Notes under the pieces: generated by a model
The model's database searches: none
What the model was told of the DNA's origin: nothing
The model's input: only the letters and a program-made list of their open reading frames with translations
Program-made: the position numbers and the translations under genes
Shown: positions 47,216-59,383 of the stretch, piece by piece
Layout: the number at the start of each line of letters is the position of its first letter
How positions within the stretch are numbered: the stretch's first letter is position 1
From: Nymphaea colorata
Lineage: Eukaryota; Streptophyta; Magnoliopsida; Nymphaeales; Nymphaeaceae
NCBI RefSeq assembly: GCF_008831285.2
Contig: NC_045139.1
Span: 25,650,412-25,714,411, forward strand
Reading direction: 5' to 3'
Length of the DNA stretch: 64,000 nucleotides

Positions 47216-48981
47216 ATGATGGTTCATCTCCACAGGAGCCACCGCAAGGGAGAGGAAAGCTTGTCAGACTCCCAAGCCTTTGTGGAATGTGCAAACGTCT
47301 ACAGAAGAACAAGGCCGAGGCTGCTCCGTCTCTTCACCCTATTCTCCCTCATCTCCTGCAGCCTTGTCTTTGCTCCTCGCCTCCTCGGTCGCTCTTCCTT
47401 CTTCCCCTTCTTCTGTGAGTCTTTTCTGCACCACCTCCTTTTTGGTCTTCTAGGAAACGGCACTCACCACATTTCCTGTTTCCTGTTCCTCTGATGACAG
47501 ATTTGGAGGACGCCTTCTTAGATGAAACGGAGCAACCTTCCCTCTCTTGTTCTCTAACACTAAAAAATGGTGTTCGGCTTCTCCTTTTTGCCTTTCTTTC
47601 TCCTCTATTTTGCTTAACAAGGGCATCATCTCTTGTTGCTGAAAACTAAAAACGAAGCAAAGACATTGAGCTTATGTGCTTTCAAATTAATGGGTAGTAG
47701 CTTTCTCTTGTAGCCAGAGAAGAAAGGGGGTTTCTGATGCGAATGGTAGTTTCTTTTGCAGGAAGTATTTGCTGTGACAGAAACGGCTTTCGTTCAGATA
47801 TTTGCTATATGAAAGGAGATGTAAGGATCTCGCCTGCCACAAGCTCGGTTTTTTGCTACACGAATGATACTAAGGAACAAGAAGAGACTACTAAGATCAA
47901 GCCATATACAAGAAAATGGGAAACAAGAGTGATGAACACCATAGAAGAGCTGACTCTCATAAGGACTTCGAGTTCCCCTCATCTCCATCAGTGCGACGTT
48001 CATCACTCTGTTCCTGCCATTTTCTTTTCAACCGGGGGCTACACGGGCAATGTCTACCACGAGTTCAACGATGGCATTCTTCCTCTGTACATCACTTCTC
48101 ACAGCTACAAGAAAGAGGTGGTTTTTGTCATCTTGGAGTTCCACAACTGGTGGGTAAGCAAATATGGTGACATTCTTTCCCATCTCACCAACTACCCACC
48201 AATCGATTTCGCAAGGATCGACCAACGCCATTGCTTCTCAGAAGCCGTCGTCGGCCTCAACATCCACGATGACCTCACGGTGAACCCATCGCTGATGCAC
48301 AGAGACCCCAAATCCATAGTCGACTTCCGCAACATGTTGGACGACGCTTACACGCCCAGAATCAGCGCCATACGGAAGGAAGAGGGGGATGAAGCAGACA
48401 AGGACGAGAGTGGTCTGAGGCCGATTTCAAGTCCCAAGCTCGTGATCATCTCGAGGAACGATTCGAGGGCGATTCTGAATCAGGAAAGCTTGGTCAAGCT
48501 CGCCGATGAGTTGGGGTTTGTGGTCGAGGTATTGTGGCCGACCCGAACGACAGAGCTCGCAAAGATTTACAGAGCTCTGAACTCCAGCGATGTCATGGTG
48601 GGTGTTCATGGCGCTGCAATGACGCACTTTTTGTTCTTGAGGCCTGGAACTGTGTTCATTCAGGTGGTGCCATTGGGCACAGATTGGGCTGCACAGACTT
48701 ACTATGGGGAGCCCGCTGTGAAGCTGGGATTGAAGTACATGAGGTACAAGATTCTTCCCAGAGAGAGCTCTCTGTATGCAGAGTATGACAAGGAGGACCC
48801 TGTTCTAACCAACCCAAGATCACTGACCAAGAAAGGGTGGGAGGTGACCAAGCATCTGTACCTGGAGCGGCAGAACGTGATATTGGACACGAAGAGGTTT
48901 AGAAAGAGATTAGAGATGGCGTACCTCTACTCTGTGGCTAGAAGAAGAAGGGAGATGATGGACAGTTTTGCTTTTCTCTAG
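47216..48981 (+). CDS. Glycosyltransferase family 61 protein, 495 aa, three exons
   Basis: The model is exon 1 47216-47414, exon 2 47501-47569 and exon 3 47762-48981. Donors are CT|GTGAGT and G|GTGTTC; acceptors are GACAG|AT and TTGCAG|GA; phases fit. Exon 1 has a basic N-terminus, then a hydrophobic anchor at about residues 36-56 (LFTLFSLISCSLVFAP), as in Golgi type II enzymes. The luminal domain has GSICCDRNGFRSDIC, GGYTGNVYHEFNDGILPL and VGVHGAAMTHFLFLRPG, followed by QTYYGEP. These are the core motifs of plant GT61 enzymes. GT61 members add xylose or arabinose to xylan or N-glycans from nucleotide sugars. The acceptor specificity cannot be read from sequence. The second donor is weak (GTGTTC), so the exon 2/3 join is the least certain part. 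No damage is seen. Confidence 0.9.
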
Positions 48982-51249
48982 CTACTGCAGATGATGGGTC
49001 TTAGGACATTAGGGCTCTTCTTTTTCTTCTTTACCTTGACACTCTAGGTTGTGTTTTGGAAGTGGTTGACAGGTTGCCTGTTAGTAGATTATGATTGGTG
49101 AAAATGTTGATTTCTAGATTGGAAAGGAGAAGGGGAGGGGGAATTAACTGGGGGATCATATTGCCGGTGATGTAGATAAGGACGTCGTTCAAGAACAAAA
49201 GCATTCATCTCCCTCTGATTTATAAGTTAGGAATATATATCTGGTATACTTCTGGTCTTGCATGCCTATTTTACTAGTTTCTTTAATTTCCTCCACTAGA
49301 CTTATGACGAGAGAGAGAGAGAGAGAAGTGGTTCTGGATCGGTGAGTAAGAACGACTGAACGAGTATTTCTAAGAGGTTGTTGGGATGTGTTACTGTTCT
49401 ATAAATTTGCCTACAAAATGGAGTAGATTCATAAATGCAGTGTCAAGTTCATGGAACCTTGAGGGATAGTGTTCCATCATTCATAAATCTGCTTTAATTT
49501 TGAAGTAAATTTACTGGATAATAATAATTTGTTATTGATACCAAATTACCTCTAAATATTGGTTTTCATCTTGTACTGCAAACAATCAGCTAGTCATGCA
49601 TTGTTGAATCCATGTGGACCAAAATAAATTAAATAAAAAAGTATAATTATTTATTATTATTGTTTTTTTAATATATTGGATAATATATGTCCATATAATC
49701 AACAAAAGCCTTTATTGACTACATCGACCAATACAAGGCCCTTATTGACTACATCGACCAATACAAGGCCTTTATTGACCAACACCAATATTCCTGTTGC
49801 TCTGTTATGTTACACCGTGCTTTGAAGGAGACGGACCAATTGGCATCGTTATTCAACTAATGGCATACTGGATGCTGGATCCAGCGCTCTCCTATACGCT
49901 GACATTAAATCAATCTGTCATACTTTTCAACATGATGCATGAGTTTTCCATTTTCACTACAAAATGCTCAATTTTTGTTCTTAAAATGAAATCATTGTTG
50001 TAAAAGTCCACCCGATTCGGCACATTTAGAAGTCAAGTAGGGTGCAAATTGATTTGATTCATTAGCCATACGGGGGTGCCGCACACCGTAGAGAAGTTTT
50101 AATTATTTTGAAAGTGTTTTTATTTTTCATATTTTTTAAATTTTATACGGTAATGCTTTTCGTAAGTGATTAGCTAAATCAAAAGCTTGCTGGCCCAGGT
50201 TTTGACTTTAAGCAATATTACTTTAGATTTGAAATCCATGGTTCCAATGTGAATATGATGCGGCATGCTTTTGCTGATATAGCAAAAGGTTCAAGTTAAA
50301 ATCCATAGTTTATCAAACTAAGGAGCTTAGGTCAGGCCTATGGTCCATACTTAAGATCTTTATTTTACTTTTTTGTATTGAGAAAAGTCGGATTCAAGAT
50401 CAGACAGGGAAGGGCTGATCTCAAATTCCATGGCTCTTAAATCCTAAGGATCTTAAATCCCAGGCTATCAACCATCCCTTAGACTGCAAGAGGTCATGTG
50501 TACGCCTTCTACACGAGCATTATAGACAAATTAAAATCTGATCAATATGTGATAATTCATGAATTACAACAAAGAAAAAAGGAGAAGGGAGGAAAAAAAT
50601 AAACCGAAGCTTGTGGTATGATTCAAAAGGGTTTTTCTGTTTTCGAACAAACGACTATTTATGCAGCTCTAAATTTATTGACTTTCAAAGACGAATGAAT
50701 TTCGTTTGGGATTTTTATTTAAATGGAATCAATTTGAAAATTATTTTAATTAATTCAGATTTGTTCATGTAATCAACAACAAAAGGGCCCTCCTCACTTT
50801 TGTGACATGGACTCATGACCATTGATGAAGTATGATCAACATCTTCCACATAGCCATGTCAGCTTTTCCTCTACCATGTGAATTTTCCCATTTTCGGAGC
50901 ATTAATCGATACAAAATTTTATTTTTGTTGACTTGCCATCGTAACATCATTTTAAATATTTCAATCTCATACTAATTATTATCATTGATAAGGAATCACC
51001 AATTAGATCAGTTGTAGGCCAATAAGCATTTTTTTTTTATTATACTGTGAACAGTTGTTGGCAAAAGGTTATGGTTGGAAGTGAGAATAATTGAAGAAAA
51101 GCCTCACGTCATGCTCTCGAATGATGATATTGAGAAAAAGATATTTCCATTTAAATGGACAGCAGTCAGATGTTTAATTTGTGGGAGACTCCATAGTTCT
51201 CATTCTTGGCAAAGGGGGTTTTAATGGTTTGTGCCAACTGTGAAGAGGA
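48982..51249. other. 3' flank of GT61 and intergenic
   Basis: The likely 3' UTR covers the first few hundred bases, with a (GA)n tract at 49312-49326. Three copies (the last partial) of a 30-bp unit, TTTATTGACTACATCGACCA..., lie at 49709-49780. The rest is AT-rich with no gene seen. Confidence 0.55.
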
Positions 51250-52010
51250 TCTGAAAAGAAGAGGGAACTTTGTATATTGGAGAAGGGTTTTGGCTATATG
51301 CTTGCCCTAACACATGTGGTCATGCTAGAGAATTTGTTTGGAGGTTCCTCCTTTATTTGTGCATCGACCAGTTATGGAATTGGAGATCAATGTGGTAAAG
51401 TTTTGAATCCAGAAGTTGTTTATGAGTCGAATATCAAATATTGCAGCATCTATAGAGAAGTGACTCACCTCATAGAAAAATATGAGACGACGAGTAGGGA
51501 TGGAGAAGGAGCATGTGTCTATGGCGAATCCCAGTTTAGTGTGGATGTTGTGCCCCTAGGTTTCTCTTGGAAATCCTGAGGCATCTCATGTGTTTTCTTC
51601 CAGCAAGGAGATGAAGGGAAAGATTGTCAAAGATGGATGGTGATATGTGTTGGCATTTTAAGATGCAACACAAAAGGAAGAAAATAGTGAGGTTCTCAGG
51701 GCCATCTGCTCGATATGGCAGGATGAAACTTGAAATGCCACTGGGAGATATTACCGATGCTAGGATGGAAGGTTGGAGGAAAACGTTGGCTGACAATGAT
51801 GAGAGATCAACATGTTGATATTTTTTGTTTGGTTATTGTACCAAGCATTCTTGTGGTCGATGCTCCTTTCATTTTAGGTTTCTTGTTTTTACCTGTCTTG
51901 AGACGTTTGTGCTATGATAGGCTGTTGTTATTCTGTCCTACTGAAGAACAACTTGTCCTTGTGTGGAAAGAGCAACACTTCATAATTTCCTTATACACTT
52001 TGAGGTGAGT
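51250..52010 (+). other. Unassigned open frames
   Basis: Two consecutive frames of 100 and 92 codons (51277-51579 and 51730-52008) lie in a locally less AT-rich stretch. The second contains a hydrophobic segment (VIVPSILVVDAPFILGFLFL). I recognise no family. It could be a decayed gene or retroelement piece. Confidence 0.25.
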
Positions 52011-52969
52011 GTATATGTGTCAGAAACAAGCCCCAACAACCATATAGTTAGCTATGTTTTGTAACAGCACTTTGGAGGTCCATATTAGTTGCCAAAGTTA
52101 GCTTGCGTACGTGAAAAGTGGTGGAAGTTGAACAAGCCAAATGTGTTCTAGAAAGAAAATGTTTAGTTCAAAATGCACAGGATCTAATCAACTTAATTTT
52201 AGTGTAGTCAAGCCCCATGGTCCTGCCTATTGCACATACCCTACTGCTCCTTGGTGCTGAATTCTTGGAGCTTTCTGGAAGAAGCTTTAGTTAAGCCGTT
52301 GAATATGTACATATGTTTGTAAGTATGGATTTTATGCCAACGACTGCAGAGCGATCTTCCTAGTCAATTTTCAGTTTATGTCACAAAAGTGCCTATAACA
52401 GCATAACACTCGCCAAGCCCATCGCATCCACTACATTCTCTAGCTGAAGCTTTCGGTATCCACCTTACCTTTCCAGTGAGCTCGCTTTTTTGTAAATAAA
52501 GAATGAAATATTGCTGCAGTTGTTTGGTTCCTTTAGATTCTTCTATTTTTGCTTAACAACTTTCCTTGAACTTGTCCCTTGAAGCACCAATTCTTGAAGT
52601 TTTCCAGATGGGTTGTTCACTTTTTCTCCTAATGTACAATGCTATTCCTTTATTCACCTAATGTTTTATATCTTATTATGAGAAATTTCTGCTCTTTATT
52701 GTGTTAATTGAAAACAATTCTAATTTAACTCATGCTCTACTAGCTTAATTTAAGTTTGGAGTGATGGATCCATCGTAACATACTCTTTTGCATCTAACCC
52801 ATCATATAATCAGTTTTACTTGTCTTTCTTTTAAATGAGGCATACTATAAAGGGTGGATTAGTTGGCGCCGGCTATAGCGGTGACATCAACCACCGCTAA
52901 AACATATACCACTAAGAATATCACAGTGATAAGCATGTTCATACATGCCCTCCATGAATCAAGCATCGG

Positions 52970-53090
52970 ACAAAGCAGATAAATATTGTATATACAAATC
53001 AAATGTTAGATAGAACAGATGAGCATGTTTTATGCAAATCAAATGTTAGATAGAACAGATAAGCATGTTTTATGCAAATCAAATGTTAAA
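52970..53090. repeat. Tandem repeat, 40-bp unit, about three copies
   Basis: CAAATGTTAGATAGAACAGA recurs at exact 40-base spacing (53001, 53041, partly 53081). The flanking units are more diverged. Confidence 0.85.
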
Positions 53091-56072
53091 TAAAATAAAC
53101 ATAATGTTATGTTCCTAATTTCATCAAACAATCGACAAAGAACTGGCCTATCCATTGGGACTTGATAGTGGTGTAGAGAGCATCATATCTTGTTTGCCCT
53201 ATCCCATGGAGCATGAATTAAACGACCCCTTAAAGCCTATTTACCATTACGAATTCTATGAATTTTCCCTAGAATTGACGTAGATTCATGAATGGTTGAA
53301 CAAATATTCTATAAATATACCTTATATTTGAAGTAGATTTATAGATAAAACTATACTGCCCCTCAAGAAGCTTAAATGCCTTGACATTACACATTTTGGT
53401 CATTGTTTTGCTTTCCTGAGTATGCTAAACACACAGTTAATTAACCTTGTGTCAACAAGATTAGAAAGACATTAGACCTTCATGTGAATGGATGAGGGAA
53501 GGTTTCAGCTGGAAGATTACATCCAAAAACTAGCTCTCATTCCACAAACTACCATGAAAGGACAAAAAGGAAAGAAAGAATGGGAGAATGGAGGAAGTTC
53601 AGAATTTGTTTAAAAGGAAATCCTCTATCGATTGATAATAAAATTGCAGGATTCAAATAGTATATTTAGCCCTTTTATTTTTTTCATGAGCCCAATTTAT
53701 GTTATTTTGAGTTTCATTTCAATAACAACGTAATCTCATAATGTTTTTGCAAGATTTTTTTATATAGTTTAGTTGTCCACAATGGAATTGTTGATGGATA
53801 AGTGCATCATATATAAAGAAAAGTGTAAAGATTATAAAAAATTGAGGAAATGACTTGGATAATTTGTGAGTTGTTTCATATGATTAGAAATTACTATTGT
53901 AGTTCAATTATCATAATAAAGGTTAAAATGTCTAACAGTGATAAGTTTGTTAAATACTAATTATATAAAGTTCTACGTAAACATCATTTAGTAGAGTACA
54001 ATTTTATTTATGACAAGAACAATAGGACATTGTTAATTAGATTAAAAAATTTTAGACTTCAACAAATTGCTGCAATATTAATCTATTTATCGTATTTCTT
54101 TTCATTATATTTATAGAAGGATTGTTACTTTTAGAAGTAATCATATCATTAAATGACATCATAAGGATTAATAATAATTATTATATGAAAAAACCATGTA
54201 AATCATATGATTTTAATTTAAGAAAATATCATTGTTTACAAGTCTAATAACTTATCTACTCAATCAAATATGTATGGGATAAACGTGTAATTGGAAACTT
54301 CTTCATCATATCAAACATAGTAGACAAGAAATATATTATATACCTTCATTCTTAAATCGTAATCTATATTTGCAACATTTGATGGCCTTACTGTTAATGA
54401 TGAAGCATACAAATACCCTAAAATTTATTGTAGTACAAAAATTATTTGCAGATGACAGTAACCTCATGAGTTCGTAGAATATGAGATGTCATGGGTTGTG
54501 TACAGTTGTTTGCAGCATTATGATTGCTTATAGTTAAAATTATGTGAGAATTCTTTGGAAATATTCCCCTATTGTTTTTTATTACTACTACTACTCCTAC
54601 TATTGTGAGCATTAGTTTAAAAATCCAAAAACTTGATCCATGTATTTTTATATAGAAAGCACATTTTTATGTTATCAGATACTTACAAATGAATAGTAAA
54701 ATTATCCGCACAATACATTCTATGATAAAAAAAATATTCTAGCATATTCATAAATATTCACATTGATTTTTAGACAAATAAAGTCAATTTTAACAAATTT
54801 AATGAAACATTAATGGCACACAACAAAAAATATAATGAGAACGTGAAAGTTGTTTGTGATTGTAAACTACATTCTATTTATTGATGTTCAGTAAATAAAT
54901 TGACATGGAATTAAGAGTTATATTGTTTGCATGTTTGAATGTTATAGCTATTGTTATCAAAGAAGTGCATAGAACATTCTAAGTTTATATTGTCGCAAAT
55001 TAAATTATATTCATGATGTTATATTGCTTTAAAGGAAACAAAACTTTTTGTGTTTAATTATACTTTTGAAGTCTTACATAAGAGTACAAAAGATATATGC
55101 AGCAATATAAATCTCACTTTTAAGAGGAATGTAATCATTTTGGATGAAGAAACTTTAGGGAAGTTTTCCTGGTCGCAAATTATTTTAAAGCTATAGTAAT
55201 TGAAGCAATTTTTTTTGTTAACTATTGTGACTGATGCAAGAATATGAATGTATTTCAGTATAACGGGGTTCCTAAGTATGTTGCTGATTTCTAAACAAAA
55301 ACATTTCAAGTAATAAAGACAAACTTGTTTACAATCCTAAAATTTATATAGTAGATAAAGTTCACGACCATATTGATATATGTATTTCTTTTTTTGTTTA
55401 TCGCTATTGTTTGCTAATTAATTAGGGAATATTGTCCATTATTAATTTTAAAAATAATTATTTAATTAATAATCAAATAATAAACTTATTTTAAGAAGAT
55501 TAAATAAGTTACTACAGTTTTACATGATATACCATGTTTTATAAACTCTATTCATGATAAATTTGAAATACATCCAATCTATCTAAATTTCCACCACATT
55601 AGCTGGTTCTAGGAAAAAAATGTCAATTTATGTTCTAAAATAAAATTAAATCTATAAATACTATTTGCGAAAGATTAGTTTGTGAAAACTCAAGGTTAAT
55701 ACTATTGAAACAATTGGTATGTCTAGTATAAAACTTTAGGGACCACATTTTCACTCCAACAACTTCATTAAATATAACAAAAATGAAACAATTTGGTAAG
55801 ATGCAAAAAATGTACGATTTGTTGTAGCATAATGTCCAACTACTTCTAAGGTCGAAGTATTTTTTTTTTTCAACATCGACTTCTTCAAATGGGCAATTGA
55901 ACTTAGCATTAACGTTGCGTGCCAAATATTCTCGTAATATAAATATGTATATAAGTGATCATTGAATGGCACTTAATGACAAAATATTAGTTACAAACAT
56001 TGTTTTCAAAGCTGCTTGATGAAATTAAGAGTTTCACGAGTTAGCTTTACTTTGTAGTTCAAAACAAGTACT
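53091..56072. other. Very AT-rich interval, nothing recognised
   Basis: About 3 kb of strongly AT-rich DNA without coding potential or clear repeats. Confidence 0.5.
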
Positions 56073-56075
56073 TAA

Positions 56076-57387
56076 GGGCCGTTTGATTAGCTCAAAATAT
56101 ACTGTTGATTCGGAAAAAAAAATTCAAATATTTAAAATTTTGCCAGTGAATCTGGAAATATTTTTTGTACTGTTGGATGGATTTTCGAAAACATATTTCA
56201 GAAAATATGTTTCCACCTTGGATGGTCGAAACATATTTCGAAAAGCAAAAAAATGCCTGCCTGGTAGGGCATGGGTCTTCCTGCGAGAAAGGAAGAAAGA
56301 GGGGATCATCTTCTGTAGCAGTTGCTTGGTGCCTTGCGACGGTGGAGAGTTGCAGGAGCTCACTCCCTCTCCTTCTCATCATGTCATTGGTGGGGGTGCT
56401 GGATGTGGAGATGGCGGCTATTACGGTGCAGGACCGTGGTGGTGCGAGGGAGTCCAACTCGGGTCGTGGCTGGCGTGGTGGTGTAAAGCAGAAGAGAGGG
56501 TGGAAGGGTGGGCGGACTCCTGTGAAGACGAAGAAGAGCGAGAGGAGGAGGACATCTGCTTCATTTGCTTTGATGGGGAAATCTCATGTTTTGGGACAGA
56601 AAGTATGATATTCTCCTTGGATTTCTGCTATTGGGGAGATGGTTCTTGATGTTATTTATGTGTTTTTGGGCTCTAGGCATGTTTAATTTTGGAGTTTCTT
56701 TCATTGGGGGAGTATTCATGGTGTTTTCCCTTCTACAAGATGTGCCCTAAGGTGTACCACCCTACATGCGTTAACCGTGATTCCATTGAAAGAAAGGCCG
56801 TTGGAATTGCGGTTAGCTCTTTCTCTATCTCAAAAGTTTACTGCTTTTCAGTAACTTTTTGCTCTAATTTGATCAGTGTCCTAAACAATTATTATTGATA
56901 AGAGAAAAACAATATAATAGTTTCATGGTTTAGTATTCATTGTCAAACATGTCCATTCATAGTTGAAATTGTCAACTATGCCAGAAGTGGAAAATAAGTC
57001 CACCAGAAAAGACTAATTTATGAAACAGCTATTAAAGGCATGGTTGAAGGAATTGAGGTAGCAAATGAGAAGAATTAAGAAAGGCAAGCAGCAATGCTTG
57101 AGTTTTTCCTTTGTCCTGGGAGGGGTAGGTGGCCAACCCTGAATGACTATATTATGTGGATTTTGATTTTGTAAATAAAAATATGGCTCTTTATAAGAAA
57201 AATTATGATACTCATATCAAACCAGCTTCTCCTCCAAACAATGGCATGTAGATTTGGAAATATATTTTTTTTCATTAAATTAAGAAATAAAAGTCATCAC
57301 ACACACACAAGAAAATGAGAATCAAAAAGATTTTTCTTTCTAAGAATATTTTTTCAATTTCAGATTTCTTTTTCATCAAACGAACCC
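56076..57387. mobile_element. Harbinger-type TIR transposon carrying a captured gene fragment (Pack-TIR)
   Basis: The ends GGGCCGTTTGAT and ATCAAACGAACCC form imperfect terminal inverted repeats, flanked by TAA on both sides (56073-56075 and 57388-57390). Size is 1312 bp. The outer parts are AT-rich, but about 56260-56560 is abruptly GC-rich and matches part of a host gene. No transposase is present, so it is non-autonomous. It shares end sequence with the MITE at 37556-37940. Confidence 0.7.
56390..56811 (+). pseudogene. Captured fragment of a PHD-finger gene (NERD-like), intron retained
   Basis: A basic stretch (KQKRGWKGGRTPVKTKKSE) runs, after a one-base frame change, into EEEDICFICFDG, the first half of a PHD finger. 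After an intron-like interval (GTATGA donor at 56603, CTACAAG acceptor at 56739) the second half follows as CPKVYHPTCVNRDS (56743-56784). A further partial frame ends at a GCG|GTTAGC donor. The order and wording match, from memory, the PHD finger of plant NERD-type proteins with SWIB/GYF domains, which act in RNA-directed DNA methylation. The intron shows DNA-level capture, not retrotransposition. The fragment is frameshifted and cannot encode the parent protein. Confidence 0.65.
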
Positions 57388-57678
57388 TAAATAATCAAGG
57401 AACTTTATCTTTTGCTTTGCATTATTTGTATAAGAGATCACTTAAAAGGGTTTGTAAAGGGAAATCAACTATACAGACTAAGAGTGTATTTAATTATGGA
57501 ATTTAAAATTTATTTGGGTTCTGTATTTTACTATTTTAAGCTGATCATTTACAATTTGTCTCTCGTAGTCTTGTTTCCTTTGATGCATTTCCAGTGGGAC
57601 TTCGCTCTGCCCCGTTTATTTTTCATTTAAAACCGAACCGTCATGCTTCGGTTCCCTTAAACCGAACCGGTACGCTCC

Positions 57679-57690
57679 TTTGGCGCCAAA
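57679..57690. promoter_or_regulatory. Palindromic E2F site in the SMC5 promoter
   Basis: TTTGGCGCCAAA is a perfect palindrome made of two overlapping E2F consensus sites (TTTSSCGC type). It lies 173 bases before the SMC5 start codon and just upstream of a (CT)n tract (57696-57724). E2F sites are typical of plant S-phase and DNA-repair genes, which fits SMC5. Confidence 0.6.
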
Positions 57691-57693
57691 TTT

Positions 57694-57728
<35 letters not shown>

Positions 57729-57862
57729 CATGGCGCGGAAACCTTCCTTGGCACCAACTCTTTGTCACCGTTCTAGGGTTTCCTGATGCAGTCCCCGCCA
57801 TCATCACATATCGAGCTTTAGGCCAGGGAATCGAGTTTCCACGCAGCTTCCTTCCCTTCTAC

Positions 57863-59321
57863 ATGGACTATCAGCCTTCTGCCAAACGCTCCAAGATCGC
57901 ACAGAGGTGGGTCGTTCTTAATGCATCTTTAGGGTTTTCACCCATACTAGTCCATGATGGTTCCCCAAATCCTAAACCACGGCTCTTATTATCCCTTTCT
58001 TGTGTAGGGGCGAAGATGACTATGTCCCCGGCAATATCATCGAAATCGAGGTTCTCAACTTCATGACTTACAATCACCTGAAATGCAAGCCCGGCTCTCG
58101 GCTTAATCTCGTCATCGGCCCAAACGGCTCTGGGAAGAGCTCTCTTGTCTGCGCCATCGCCCTAGGTCTTGCAGGAGAACCCCAGGTTCTCATTATTTAA
58201 GCTTATTTCATTGGATTGTAGTTTCTGTTGTTGTTTGCTGCTGCTGGTGGTGTTTCTTCGAGACTGTGAGTGGAAATTGACTGGTTTTGTAGTTACTCGG
58301 CCGGGCTTCCAGCATCGGTGCCTATGTGAAACGAGGGGAGGAGTCTGGATACATAAAAATCTCCCTGCGAGGTAGCACAGCGGACGAGAGGATCTGTATA
58401 ACACGGAAGATTGATATACATAATAAATCGGACTGGCAGATTAATGGTATTTTTGTTTCTGACATTTACGGCTTAGTGAGTTAACAAATTGAGTTGTAAA
58501 GGTGCTCTGCTAATATCATTAATCTTCTCCGCATGGAGCATATACGCTTTTAGAAAACGAGTCATTGTGCATAATTTATTGCATTCGTAGACAATGCATG
58601 ACGGATGCTTGTAATTACCACAAGTCATCCAGAAAATGGAAAACTGTCTTACATGGTACCAAGGCGATCTATATTACTGTTCTCGAGCGACGTTATTAGC
58701 CTATTAGATGGTATGGTCAAACATTCTTCCTGGTCCTAAAATGAAAACGGGAGTATTTACATATATATCTGACTGCTTTGGTTTGAAATAACTAAGTTAA
58801 ATGTTTGTCTTTTCAGGAAATCAAGACAACTGCCTTGAGTTACTTTGTATATCCAGTTGCGCCAGTTGGCTAACACTTTCTTTTTTTACTCAAATAAACG
58901 AACGACACTTTTTTCTAGTTGTAATTTAAAGTTAAAAGTTAAAACAAAGCGTGCAGAGGACAAGTGATATGTTCATACAAACTGAAACTCCATTGGTTTA
59001 TTAAAGACAGACACATTTATCTTGACTATTTCAAACCCAGAGAAAATTGGCAGTAACTGTTCTGTGAATGAGGTGCCTACATGAGAAATTTTCACAGGGA
59101 AGTGTAATATCCATAATAGTGTTGATCATAACGATTAAAATACGTATGCTCTTAAAAATTGCTGAGGCAAAGGATATCCAATTCTTAGTAACATTCTGAA
59201 TTTCAGATATCAGCCATTGTTAACTGGTTCATAGATTCATATTTTAATGACCTGCTGCAGAATTGAATATAGCAGCTGGCTATATGGATTCAACCTACAC
59301 CTATCCTGCTTCTGTTTCTGT

Positions 59322-59383
<62 letters not shown>

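Noticed and set aside
48534-48788. Other-frame ORFs across the GT61 exon
   Set aside because: Shadows of the real frame, which carries all GT61 motifs.
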